This document shows, piece by piece, positions 1 to 8,430 of a DNA stretch of 64,000 bases. How positions within the stretch are numbered: position 1 is the stretch's first letter; each line of letters starts with the position of its first letter. Position numbers and translations under genes: made by a program. This stretch comes from an uncultured Lacticaseibacillus sp. (GTDB lineage: Bacteria; Bacillota; Bacilli; Lactobacillales; Lactobacillaceae): the NCBI GenBank assembly GCA_934370925.1, contig CAKRNG010000003.1, positions 1-64,000 on the forward strand, read 5' to 3'. Below the pieces are notes generated by a model. That model was not told where the DNA came from. It was given only the letters and a program-made list of their open reading frames with translations, and made no database searches.

Positions 1-350
1 ATTGCGGTTGCCCGCAATGAGGAGGTGACGGTGTTCCCTCGCTAACGCATCGGAGGCGCTGCTGACGCTGGTTTGGTGGCTCCGGTGGATCGATCCAACG
101 CATTGACCGTTGATGGTGTTACCAAGTCTAGCCCCGTTCGCTACTGCTAGTTGGACACGAAACTCATTGCGGTTGCCCGCAATGAGGAGGTGACGGTGTT
201 CCCTCGCTAACGCATCGGAGGCGCTGCTGACGCTGGTTTGGTAGCTACGGTGGATCGACCCAACGCATTGACCGTTGATGGTGTTACCGAGTCTAGCCCC
301 GTTCGCTACTGCTAGTTGGACACGGGACTCATTGCGGTTGCCCGCAATGA
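1..350. repeat. Repeat family A: two 165-bp tandem copies plus a partial third
   Basis: The segment 1-165 is repeated at 166-330 with only a few substitutions, and a third copy begins at 331 and stops after about 20 bases. Each copy starts with a small hairpin (ATTGCGG, TTG, CCCGCAAT) and ends with CTGCTAGTTGGACACG. Diverged copies occur near 5322, 5546, 34327, 37879 and 39518. The array may continue left of the window. No protein is convincingly encoded. Confidence 0.85.
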
Positions 351-620
351 GTTAGCCACAGTCTGCATTTTGGTTTGGACAGCATTTGGTTATTAGTGAC
401 AGAAATTTTGAGGAAATACCTTTCAAGCAGGACATTCGCGTCTGCGCGTGAATGTCTTATCAAGGGGTGGCATGCTCTGTGTGGACTGATTCACTGGCAC
501 CGTATCCTCCGAGGCGCAATGTCATCAATCAACAAACAGATGCAACGCGAGGAGCGATAGCGACGTCGCATCAGCATCTTTTCATTCAAACAAGAGGACG
601 ATTAGCGGAAGATGTAGGTC
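351..620. other. Intergenic stretch with one conserved-type hairpin
   Basis: No gene is supported here. The short reading frames lack a ribosome binding site and lie inside repeat sequence. The stretch holds a 26-nt hairpin at 431-456 (stem GACATTCGCG, loop TCTGCG), flanked by bases that resemble those around the hairpins near 5849 and 15862. Confidence 0.5.
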
Positions 621-724
621 GTTGTGGGGGAAAGTTCGGCGGAGGTTTTGGGGTGCTGGAGTTATGGAACCGTGCCCCACCACTGGAGACACGCCAAAAC
701 CGGAGCTGAACTTTCCCCCACAAC
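621..724. repeat. Repeat family C, copy 1: long hairpin upstream of trxB
   Basis: The left arm starts GTTGTGGGGGAAAGTTC and the right arm ends GAACTTTCCCCCACAAC; about 31 bases pair with few mismatches. Between them lies a GGAACCGTGCCCCACCACTG segment shared with the copies at 16052 and 20940. The element ends about 30 bp before an extended -10 hexamer that serves trxB. Confidence 0.8.
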
Positions 725-753
725 CGCCGCCCCGTGCCCCACAGCTTTACTTT

Positions 754-762
754 TGCTATAAT
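754..762 (+). promoter_or_regulatory. Extended -10 promoter of trxB
   Basis: TGCTATAAT is a perfect TGN-TATAAT extended -10 element at 754-762, 65 bp before the trxB start. No good -35 hexamer sits at the right distance, which is usual for extended -10 promoters. Confidence 0.6.
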
Positions 763-827
763 TGTGTGTATAGTGGCAATATGAATATAGCCTTACAAAA
801 AGTAAGCGTGGATGGGAGTGTGAACAC

Positions 828-1769
828 ATGGCAAAAGAAGTTGATGTGGTTGTGATTGGTGCAGGGCCTGGCGGAATGACCGCTGCGCTCTACGCATCGC
901 GGGCGAACTTGTCCGTTGTCATGATTGACCGGGGGATTTACGGCGGTCAGATGAACAACACCGCAACGATTGAGAACTATCCAGGATACACGTCCATTCT
1001 TGGTCCAGATTTGGGCGAGAAGATGTATGCAGGTGCGACGCAGTTTGGGGCTGAGTATGCGTACGGAAATGTGACGGGCGTTGAAGATAACGGCACGACC
1101 AAGACCGTACACACGGATGATGGAGACTACATCGCGAAGGCTGTCATCTTGGCAACTGGTGCGGAACACCGTAAAATTGGCGTTCCTGGCGAGGATACTT
1201 ACTCAGGCCGGGGTGTTTCCTACTGTGCCGTATGTGATGGGGCTTTCTTCCGCGACCGCGATCTCGTGGTTCTCGGGGGTGGGGACTCCGCAATCGAGGA
1301 AGGCCTTTACCTGACACAGCTCGCGAAGTCCGTGACCGTCATTCACCGCCGTGACCAGTTGCGTGCGCAGAAGATTATTCAGCAGCGTGCGTTTGCAAAT
1401 GAGAAGATGCATTTCATTTGGAACGGGTTAGTTGAGAGTATCGACGGCGACGACACGCAGGTAACGGGCGTCACGTACAAGGATAAGATTACCGGCGAGA
1501 AGCACACGATTCCTGCTGCAGGGACGTTCATTTACGTTGGGATTAAGCCAATGACCGATGCGTTCGAAGGTCTAGGCGTACTTGATGACCACGGCTGGGT
1601 CGTAACGGACGACGGCATGCAGACCGCAGTTCCCGGTATTTTTGCAATTGGGGATGTTCGTCAAAAGAGCTTGCGCCAGATTACCACAGCTGTTGGTGAT
1701 GGCGGACTTGCTGGTCAGGGTGTTTTCAACTACATTCAGAGTTTGCAGGACGTGCCGGAAAACGTTTAG
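828..1769 (+). CDS. trxB: Thioredoxin-disulfide reductase TrxB
   Basis: A 313-residue FAD/NADPH flavoenzyme that reduces oxidised thioredoxin in the cytoplasm. Seen: an N-terminal dinucleotide-binding motif GAGPGG (residues 11-16) for FAD, the redox pair CAVC at Cys133 and Cys136, the NADPH-binding GGGDSA (150-155), and the C-terminal FAD motif containing GIFAIGD. Length is normal for low-molecular-weight bacterial TrxB. The ATG at 828 follows GGGAG with normal spacing. It is transcribed alone: an extended -10 lies at 754-762 and a terminator follows the stop. It supports thiol redox balance and ribonucleotide reductase. Confidence 0.97.
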   Translation: MAKEVDVVVIGAGPGGMTAALYASRANLSVVMIDRGIYGGQMNNTATIENYPGYTSILGPDLGEKMYAGATQFGAEYAYGNVTGVEDNGTTKTVHTDDGDYIAKAVILATGAEHRKIGVPGEDTYSGRGVSYCAVCDGAFFRDRDLVVLGGGDSAIEEGLYLTQLAKSVTVIHRRDQLRAQKIIQQRAFANEKMHFIWNGLVESIDGDDTQVTGVTYKDKITGEKHTIPAAGTFIYVGIKPMTDAFEGLGVLDDHGWVVTDDGMQTAVPGIFAIGDVRQKSLRQITTAVGDGGLAGQGVFNYIQSLQDVPENV

Positions 1770-1841
1770 TCAGCGGAACTTAATGATTGGATGCTTTGTT
1801 AAACATTTGTGCATTTTCATTTAAAAACGATACATTTTCAG

Positions 1842-1878
1842 AAACATTCCGGCTTTTTGGTCGGGATGTTTTATTTTT
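1842..1878 (+). terminator. Rho-independent terminator after trxB
   Basis: AAACATTCCG pairs with CGGGATGTTT across a short T-rich loop and is followed by TTATTTTTG. Confidence 0.7.
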
Positions 1879-1994
1879 GCCATTTTTTGCGGACGTCAGA
1901 ACAGGTATACTGTGATTAGACATGAAAAAAGAAGTCGGGACGCGGCGTGGCATGAAGTGTGGCGTTGAAGCCGATTAAATGAATGGGAGCTGTA

Positions 1995-3728
1995 ATGATG
2001 GGTTACGATGAAACATACGCGGTGTGGGCGGCGCAGACGGATTTGCCTGCTGAACTTGCTGCTGATTTGGCAGCACAGAAGAATGATGCGGACGCACGTG
2101 AAGATGCTTTTGCGGTGCCAATGTCATTTGGGACGGCGGGTATGCGTGGTGTATTTGGCGCCGGCATTAACCGGATGAACATCTACACGGTGGCGCAGGC
2201 GACAGCTGGCTTGACGCGCTACATGCAGGAATTGGGTGCAGAAACGTGCGCGCGTGGGGTTGCCATTAGTTTTGACTCCCGGCACAACTCCGAATTGTTC
2301 GCCCATGTGAGTGCACAAGTTCTGGGTGCGGCAGGCATCAAGAGCTATGTGTTCGATGCTTTGCGGCCAACGCCAGAATTGTCCTTTGCCGTGCGTGAAC
2401 TGAATGCTTTTGCCGGCATTATGATTACTGCCAGCCATAACCCGAAGCAGTACAATGGTTACAAGCTCTACGGTGAAGATGGTGGTCAGTTGCCTCCTGA
2501 AGCGTCCGATAAGATTACAGAATATGTGCGCGCCGTCACGGACATTTTCTCTATTGCACAGGCAAATGAGGCTGATTTACGGGCAAATGGTACCATGCAG
2601 CTGATTGGTGAGGACATCGATGCCGCCTATCTGGATGCGGTGGCGTCTGTCACCGTGAACCCTGAACTCGTGCAGCGCGTTGGGAAGACCATGAAGCTGG
2701 TGTACTCCCCACTTCACGGGACGGGGAAGGTTCCCGTTATGCGTGCCCTGCAGCGTGCAGGATTCGCAAACTTCTCAATGGTGCGTGAACAGGCCATTTA
2801 CGACCCAGAATTCAATACGGTTGAACACCCAAATCCTGAATTCAAGGAAGCCTTTGACCTCGCCATTAAGTTGGGCCGGGAACAGGGCGCGGACTTGTTG
2901 ATTGCAACGGATCCTGATGCCGACCGTCTGGGTGCCGCCGTACGTAAGGGGGACGATTACCACCTGCTGACGGGGAACCAAATTGCGAGTCTGCTGTTGC
3001 ACTACCTTCTGGAAGCAAACCGCAGTGCGGGGACCTTACCAGAAAATGCAGCGACCGTGAAGAGTTTCGTTTCCACCGAATTGGCCGACGCCATCTGTGC
3101 CGACTATGGGGTGAAGATGATTAGCGTGGAAACAGGCTTCAAGTTCATTGGTGACCAGATTGCCCACTTCGAAGCAACGGGTGAACACACCTTTATGTTT
3201 GGCTTTGAAGAAAGCTACGGCTACCTCGTGAAGCCATTTGTCCGGGACAAGGATGCCGTTCAGTCTACCCTGCTCCTTGCCGAAGTGGCGGCATACTACC
3301 AGGAAAAGGGCATGACGCTTGCGGATGCTGTTGACGCACTGTACAAGAAGTACGGCTACTACGCAGAACAGACGACTTCGCTCGAATTCACTGGAGTAAC
3401 GGGACCAAAGAAGATGGCAGCGCTGATGGTTGCCTTCCGTGAACACCAGCCTTCTGACTTCGCGGGCACCCAGATTACGCGGGTTGAAGATTACCTGAGC
3501 CAGCAGAGCAAGCTTGCGGATGGGACAACAACGGCCATTACGCTTCCAAAGGCGAATGTGCTTAAGTACTACCTGGCAGACAACACGTGGATTGCGATTC
3601 GGCCAAGTGGAACGGAACCAAAAGTGAAGTTCTACATTGGTGTTCAGGGCGATAGTGACGCAGATGCTAGCGCAAAGCTGAACCAGTACGCGGATGCACT
3701 GACCGCATTTGCAGAATCAGCGGAATAG
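1995..3728 (+). CDS. pgcA: Phosphoglucomutase / phosphomannomutase family protein
   Basis: Alpha-D-phosphohexomutase, most likely interconverting glucose-1-phosphate and glucose-6-phosphate for cell-wall polysaccharide and UDP-glucose supply. Seen: the phosphoserine loop TASHNP, the Mg-binding DPDADRLG, the sugar-binding FGFEESYGY and the C-terminal phosphate-binding RPSGTEPK, in the order expected for the four-domain fold. The start is set at the ATG of 1995 because GGGAG (1985-1989) lies just upstream; an in-frame ATG at 1983 has no such site, and 1998 is equally possible. A TATACT -10 sits at 1906-1911. The gene is monocistronic with its own strong terminator. Confidence 0.93.
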   Translation: MMGYDETYAVWAAQTDLPAELAADLAAQKNDADAREDAFAVPMSFGTAGMRGVFGAGINRMNIYTVAQATAGLTRYMQELGAETCARGVAISFDSRHNSELFAHVSAQVLGAAGIKSYVFDALRPTPELSFAVRELNAFAGIMITASHNPKQYNGYKLYGEDGGQLPPEASDKITEYVRAVTDIFSIAQANEADLRANGTMQLIGEDIDAAYLDAVASVTVNPELVQRVGKTMKLVYSPLHGTGKVPVMRALQRAGFANFSMVREQAIYDPEFNTVEHPNPEFKEAFDLAIKLGREQGADLLIATDPDADRLGAAVRKGDDYHLLTGNQIASLLLHYLLEANRSAGTLPENAATVKSFVSTELADAICADYGVKMISVETGFKFIGDQIAHFEATGEHTFMFGFEESYGYLVKPFVRDKDAVQSTLLLAEVAAYYQEKGMTLADAVDALYKKYGYYAEQTTSLEFTGVTGPKKMAALMVAFREHQPSDFAGTQITRVEDYLSQQSKLADGTTTAITLPKANVLKYYLADNTWIAIRPSGTEPKVKFYIGVQGDSDADASAKLNQYADALTAFAESAE

Positions 3729-3740
3729 GTTATTTAGGAT

Positions 3741-3787
3741 AGCAGCTTATCGATTCGTTACGGACGAATTGATAAGCTGCTTTTTTT
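3741..3787 (+). terminator. Strong terminator after the phosphoglucomutase gene
   Basis: AGCAGCTTATCGATTCGT pairs with an almost perfect complement over about 18 bp, followed by TTTTTTT. Confidence 0.9.
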
Positions 3788-3957
3788 GATTGGAAAACCA
3801 TTTTTACACCAGATTTTCCCCAAAAAACTGGGCAGAATCGTACCGTTAATCGCCGGTTGGTGGTTATGCGAATATACGCCTCTTCACTTGATTTTAGTTG
3901 CCCCGAAACACTATTACTTTTTTGACAAACCCACAATATTTGCACAGCTAAATCCTA

Positions 3958-3986
3958 TTGGCATATCAGATAATGATTAATATACT
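3958..3986 (+). promoter_or_regulatory. Promoter for the unknown gene at 4094
   Basis: TTGGCA at 3958-3963 and TATACT at 3981-3986 are separated by 17 bp. The 3788-3957 stretch is AT-rich and holds no supported gene. Confidence 0.6.
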
Positions 3987-4093
3987 TTATGTAGAGAAAT
4001 TAAAACGTTAGCAATTATCTGGAATGTTTCGATGATTCAAATCTGATTAGTTGTTGAAATAATTAAACACAAATGAAGGATGGGTGTTGGGTT

Positions 4094-4624
4094 ATGGGTG
4101 CTGAAAGTAATGGGGTTCTCTCAGGCCGAGTGGTGGATGGTTTTGTGACGACGTTGACGGTTGCGCACCTTCAGCGGACGGGGCATCAGGTGGCTCGTGA
4201 TTTTCTAACGTGCCAGGAATGCCAGCAACTCTGGTTGCATGCTGAAACTGAGGATATCGCGACGCGGCTTGCGACGGATAAGTGGCATGTGGGCGAAGTG
4301 GTGAAACAGCTAGTTCCGTTGCGCTACTATTTAATTCCAGCTGGTAACACGCAATACCTAATGCGTGCAGCGTCTGCTGTGAAGGCCACTTCCTTACTAC
4401 GCACTTGTGAAGGTGTTGCGGCGTTTGGCGAACCGGTTGAAATCCCTCAGACAATGGCCTACATTGTGGTGAAGTACAACGAACCGGAGCAATTTGGTAA
4501 CTCAATTCTGCGTTTTTTGGCACATAACACCATTTTTACCGGCATGATTACGGAGAATCAACAGTTACCAATGCGTGCTTTGAGTGATTCCTTTGTCGAA
4601 ACGGCAACAGTCGCCATTTCATAA
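4094..4624 (+). CDS. Hypothetical protein, function unknown
   Basis: About 176 residues, not recognised as a known family. It is probably cytoplasmic: no signal peptide or membrane segment is visible. The N-terminal third holds a CQEC pair (from about residue 38) that could bind metal, but no second pair is seen. The ATG at 4094 is preferred over 4073 because GAAGGATGGG lies between them as a plausible ribosome binding site. A TTGGCA-17-TATACT promoter lies about 110 bp upstream. It stands between monocistronic housekeeping genes, so context gives no functional clue. Confidence 0.7.
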   Translation: MGAESNGVLSGRVVDGFVTTLTVAHLQRTGHQVARDFLTCQECQQLWLHAETEDIATRLATDKWHVGEVVKQLVPLRYYLIPAGNTQYLMRAASAVKATSLLRTCEGVAAFGEPVEIPQTMAYIVVKYNEPEQFGNSILRFLAHNTIFTGMITENQQLPMRALSDSFVETATVAIS

Positions 4625-4693
4625 TGCGCGCCGTTCTATCTAATTCCGCCTCTTTGTGGTAGCATAAATCCAAACTATGGAAGGGGTGATCAC

Positions 4694-5323
4694 ATGGGAT
4701 TGCATCAGTATATTAAGGGATTAAGTAATCTCGAAACGCTACGGCGGGCACCAGGTTTCTTCAAATACGAGGAACACAGTGTGGCTGCGCACAGCTTCAA
4801 GGTTGCGTCGATTGCCCAAATGTTAGGAGACATTGAGGAACAAGCAGGCAACACGGTCAACTGGCAGGCGCTGTACGAAAAGGCCTTGAACCATGACTAC
4901 ACGGAACGTTTCATCGGCGACATTAAAACCCCGGTGAAATACGCCACACATTCGCTGCGCCACATGTTGGCGGACGTGGAAGAATCTATGACGGAGAACT
5001 TCATTCAGGGTGAAATTCCAGAAGACTTCCAGGACGCATACCGTCGCCGCTTGGGTGAAGGTAAGGACGAGACGCTAGAGGGTCAAATCCTAAGCGTTGC
5101 GGATAAAGTCGACCTGTTATATGAAGGTTACGGTGAAATTGAAAAGGGCAATCCAGAGGGCGTCTTCCTAGACATCTACCGTGAAAGCCTCAAAACCATC
5201 GTAAAGTTTAAGGAAATGGCCTCCGTTCAATATTTCCTAGGCAATATTCTACCGGACATGCTCGCCGGCGACTTCGCCGACCGCGACCACCTCATCTCAA
5301 TTACGCATACTATTCTGGCTTGA
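4694..5323 (+). CDS. HD-domain hydrolase, YfbR-like 5'-deoxynucleotidase
   Basis: A 209-residue HD-superfamily phosphohydrolase resembling Escherichia coli YfbR, which removes phosphate from deoxynucleoside monophosphates. Seen: EEHSVAAHSFKVA, NHDYTERFIGDIKTPVKY and SVADKVD, which supply the H...HD...D metal ligands in the right order; the NHDxxE...GDxxTPVKY stretch is the YfbR hallmark. The ATG follows GGAAGGGGTGATCAC. Expected role: dNMP pool control in the cytoplasm. Substrate specificity is inferred from family only. It is followed directly by repeat family A. Confidence 0.82.
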   Translation: MGLHQYIKGLSNLETLRRAPGFFKYEEHSVAAHSFKVASIAQMLGDIEEQAGNTVNWQALYEKALNHDYTERFIGDIKTPVKYATHSLRHMLADVEESMTENFIQGEIPEDFQDAYRRRLGEGKDETLEGQILSVADKVDLLYEGYGEIEKGNPEGVFLDIYRESLKTIVKFKEMASVQYFLGNILPDMLAGDFADRDHLISITHTILA

Positions 5324-5484
5324 CGGTGTTCCCTCGCTAACGCATCGGGGGCGCTGCGGACATTGGTTTAGTGGCAACGTTTGATCGGCCCCACGCATTT
5401 GTCTTGGATGGCGTTACCAAGACATCTCACGTTCGATACTGCTAGTTGGACACGGAACTCATTGCGGGTACCCCGCAATGAGCA
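5322..5484 (+). repeat. Repeat family A copy
   Basis: Starts at the stop codon region of the HD gene (TTGACGGTGTTCCCTCGCT) and ends with a CTCATTGCGGG/CCCGCAATGAG hairpin. Diverged from the window-edge tandem copies, but with the same landmarks, including CTGCTAGTTGGACACG. Confidence 0.75.
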
Positions 5485-5545
5485 GAGGGCTGTCCGCTTC
5501 AAAGTTCTCCCGATTTTTGGGAGGACTTTTTTCGTGAACAGGATT

Positions 5546-5699
5546 TTCTTGCTAACGCATGGGGGCGCTGCGAATGTTGGTTTAGTGGCAACGTTTGATT
5601 GGTCCCACGCATTTGTCTTGGATGGCGCTATCAAGACATTCTCCGCGTTACTGCTAGTTGGACACGGAACTCATTGCGGGTACCCCGCAATGAGCTAGG
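5546..5699 (+). repeat. Repeat family A copy, second in direct orientation
   Basis: Same landmarks and order as the copy at 5322. The two are separated by about 60 bp holding CTTCAAAGTTCTCCCG and a GGGAGGACTTTTTT stretch that could act as a weak terminator. Confidence 0.75.
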
Positions 5700-5848
5700 G
5701 GGCTAGTCGTTCGCGTACTAATGCAATATTTTCTGCGTGTCTACGTTAATCCAAGGCGGTCGGCACAGTTAGTTGATAAGGGAAGATGTGAGAACACAAT
5801 CCCACGGTCAAGGAATCAAACAACAGTGAGCAAACTAGCCCTCGATAA

Positions 5849-5874
5849 GACATTCGCGCGCAGCCGCGAATGTC
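5849..5874. repeat. 26-nt hairpin with CGCAGC loop
   Basis: Perfect 10-bp stem GACATTCGCG around loop CGCAGC. Member of the small-hairpin set also found at 431, 15862, 30230, 50931, 51164, 60553 and 62592. Confidence 0.8.
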
Positions 5875-5934
5875 CTGCCTGAAAAGGGTTTAAATCAAAA
5901 AAAGAGGAGGATATCTCTCCCACTAATCTATGTA

Positions 5935-6239
5935 GGTGTGTACTGGTGGTCGGAGTGGAGCCAATCGTTCTTAGCAATTTATTGCCTAGAACGATGGACA
6001 TCGCAGTGGGCGTTGAGGGCCAAGTGGTGGAAGTCTGACCGGGTTTTGGTCAGACTGGCAGATGGGGAGACTCGCGGGAGCGAAGCGAGCCGAGGCTTCA
6101 CATCTAGGTGGAAGACGCGTCAGCGGCTGGAGCCAGAAGCTCTTGGCGGTTTACCGCTTAGAGCTCTGGACATCGCCAGTGCCGGCCACACCACGTTCCG
6201 GCCCCCAAAAGCCCGTAACGGAGACCGGCAGTACACACC
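5935..6239 (+). repeat. Repeat family D, copy 1 (about 305 bp, inverted terminal arms)
   Basis: The terminal arms are GGTGTGTACT and AGTACACACC. An internal hairpin pairs GTCTGACC with GGTCAGAC, and another region contains CTCGCGGGAGCGAAGCGAG. Related copies lie at 15548-15803 (reverse), 29871-30076 (reverse) and 51652-51859. This copy has an extra inner segment (near 5960-6005 and 6135-6175) also seen in copy 2. Reading frames across it are not supported as genes. Confidence 0.8.
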
Positions 6240-6332
6240 GGCCAGCCCCACACCGCGCACCGGCCATACACACGAGGACAATAACGAATAAGTGTCAATA
6301 AAGATTAAGTATAAACACTCACCTAAAACTAG

Positions 6333-6346
6333 CGAAAGTTTGTTCG
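6333..6346 (+). promoter_or_regulatory. LexA (SOS) box upstream of uvrB
   Basis: CGAAAGTTTGTTCG matches the Firmicutes LexA consensus CGAACNNNNGTTCG except for one base. It lies 71 bp before the uvrB start; a candidate promoter TTGACG (6358-6363) with TAAACT (6380-6385) follows. uvrBA is a known LexA target in Bacillus subtilis. Confidence 0.65.
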
Positions 6347-6416
6347 CTATGCTAGACTTGACGGTACAATAGAACCAGGTAAACTGGCATGGAACCATGC
6401 GATTGGAGGAGTCAAA

Positions 6417-8420
6417 ATGGCAGATACGCGGCAGCAACGTCAGTTTGAGCTTGTGTCCCCATACAAGCCCGCGGGGGACCAACCCCAGGCAATCAAGCAG
6501 TTAACAGAAGGGTTTGAAGCTGGTAAGAAGGCCCAAATTCTACTTGGGGCAACCGGAACGGGGAAGACGTTCACGATGAGTAACGTCATTGCGAACCTCA
6601 ATCGTCCCACGTTGATTTTGTCCCACAACAAGACCCTCGCTGGTCAACTGTACGGGGAGTTCAAACAATTCTTCCCGAACAACGCGGTCGAATACTTTGT
6701 GTCTTATTATGACTACTACCAACCAGAAGCGTACGTGCCAAGTTCGGATACGTATATTGAAAAGGACTCGTCTATTAACGACGAAATTGACCAGTTGCGG
6801 CACTCGGCGACCAGTTCACTATTGACGCGGAGCGATGTAATTGTGGTGGCGTCCGTTTCCAGTATTTTTGGATTAGGGGACCCAAAGGAATATTTTGACC
6901 ACCTCATTTCACTCCATGTGGGCCAAGAACTTGACCGGAATACGTTGCTTCGTAAGCTGGTGGACATTCAGTACGACCGGAATGACATCGACTTCCAGCG
7001 TGGGCGGTTCCGTGTGCGTGGCGATGTCGTTGAAATTTTTCCTGCCAGTGGGGATGAACATGCCATTCGGGTTGAATTTTTCGGGGATGAGATTGATCGG
7101 ATTACCGAGGTGGACGCGCTGACCGGGGAGATTATCGGGACGCGTGACCACGTGGCGATTTTCCCCGCAACGCACTTTATGACGAACGATGATGCGATGG
7201 AAACGGCCATTGCGAGCATCAGTGCAGAACTCGACGCACAGCTGAAGAAGCTTCGTAGTGAGGACAAGTTACTTGAGGCCCAGCGTCTGGAGCAACGCAC
7301 CAATTATGATATCGAGATGTTGCGGGAAATGGGCTTCACGAGCGGAATTGAAAACTATTCGCGGCACATGGATGGGCGCAAACCCGGTGAACCTCCGTAC
7401 ACGCTGATTGATTTCTTCCCCAAGGATTTCCTCATCATGGTGGATGAAAGTCACGTGACGATGCCACAAGTGCGGGCGATGTACAATGGGGACCGCGCAC
7501 GGAAACAGACACTGATTGACTACGGCTTCCGGCTGCCGAGTGCGCTCGATAACCGGCCCCTTAAGATTGGTGAATTCGAAGAACGCGTGAACCAGATTAT
7601 GTATGTTTCTGCGACGCCGGGGCCTTACGAAGAAGAACGTGTGCCCAAAGAAGATGTGGCGGAACAGATTATCCGTCCAACCGGCTTACTCGATCCGAAG
7701 ATTGAAGTACGGCCGATTATGGGACAGATTGATGATTTGGTTTCCGAGATTAATGCGCGTGTTGAGAAGAATGAGCGCGTCTTTGTGACAACCTTGACCA
7801 AGAAGATGGCGGAAGACCTCACCGACTACATGAAGGAACTGGGGATTAAGGTCAAGTACCTGCATTCTGACATCAAGACTCTGGAGAGAACCGAAATTAT
7901 CCGGGACTTGCGGTTGGGGAAGTTCGATGTGTTGATTGGCATTAACCTGTTGCGGGAAGGGATTGACGTGCCAGAAGTCTCCCTGATTGCGATTTTGGAT
8001 GCAGATAAGGAAGGCTTCCTGCGCGCAGAACGCTCCTTGATTCAGACGATTGGGCGCGCAAGTCGAAACGAGCACGGGCAGGTCATCATGTACGCAGACA
8101 AGATGACGGATTCCATGCGTGGGGCCATCGACGAAACGGCCCGGCGCCGCGCGATTCAGGAGCAATTCAATGCAGAACACGGTATTACGCCAACAACCAT
8201 CATCAAGCCAATTCGGGATAATATCGCAACGGTGAAGGCGGATGCTGACGCTGATGCGGGCAAGTCGTTTGCGGAAGTTGATCTAGCCGATATGTCCAAG
8301 GAAGAGCGGACAGAATTGATCGGCAACCTGCGTGAACAGATGCGGGCAGCCGCCAAGAAGCTGGACTTCGAACAGGCGGCGAGTCTGCGCGATACGATTT
8401 TGGAATTAGAAAGCAAATAA
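6417..8420 (+). CDS. uvrB: Excinuclease ABC subunit B (UvrB)
   Basis: Damage-verifying helicase-like subunit of nucleotide excision repair. It receives the lesion from UvrA and recruits UvrC. Seen in 667 residues: Walker A GATGTGKT at 44-51, the beta-hairpin region [12 protein letters not shown] that clamps the damaged strand, a VDESHV Walker B, helicase motifs near GRASRN, and a C-terminal UVR domain ([20 protein letters not shown]) that contacts UvrC. The ATG at 6417 follows TTGGAGGAG. First gene of a uvrB-uvrA operon; a LexA-like box upstream points to SOS control. Confidence 0.98.
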   Translation: MADTRQQRQFELVSPYKPAGDQPQAIKQLTEGFEAGKKAQILLGATGTGKTFTMSNVIANLNRPTLILSHNKTLAGQLYGEFKQFFPNNAVEYFVSYYDYYQPEAYVPSSDTYIEKDSSINDEIDQLRHSATSSLLTRSDVIVVASVSSIFGLGDPKEYFDHLISLHVGQELDRNTLLRKLVDIQYDRNDIDFQRGRFRVRGDVVEIFPASGDEHAIRVEFFGDEIDRITEVDALTGEIIGTRDHVAIFPATHFMTNDDAMETAIASISAELDAQLKKLRSEDKLLEAQRLEQRTNYDIEMLREMGFTSGIENYSRHMDGRKPGEPPYTLIDFFPKDFLIMVDESHVTMPQVRAMYNGDRARKQTLIDYGFRLPSALDNRPLKIGEFEERVNQIMYVSATPGPYEEERVPKEDVAEQIIRPTGLLDPKIEVRPIMGQIDDLVSEINARVEKNERVFVTTLTKKMAEDLTDYMKELGIKVKYLHSDIKTLERTEIIRDLRLGKFDVLIGINLLREGIDVPEVSLIAILDADKEGFLRAERSLIQTIGRASRNEHGQVIMYADKMTDSMRGAIDETARRRAIQEQFNAEHGITPTTIIKPIRDNIATVKADADADAGKSFAEVDLADMSKEERTELIGNLREQMRAAAKKLDFEQAASLRDTILELESK

Positions 8421-8430
8421 GAGGGATAGC

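Noticed and set aside
375-709. Two overlapping short ORFs before trxB
   Set aside because: They lie in repeat/hairpin sequence, lack ribosome binding sites and their protein sequences are low in typical protein features.
3786-3980. 64-codon ORF after the phosphoglucomutase terminator
   Set aside because: Begins inside the terminator, has no ribosome binding site and overlaps the promoter of the next gene.
5938-6301. ORFs across repeat family D (also near 15498-15866 and 51653-51924)
   Set aside because: The same frames recur because the repeat recurs; the arms change in a way that preserves pairing, not protein sequence.
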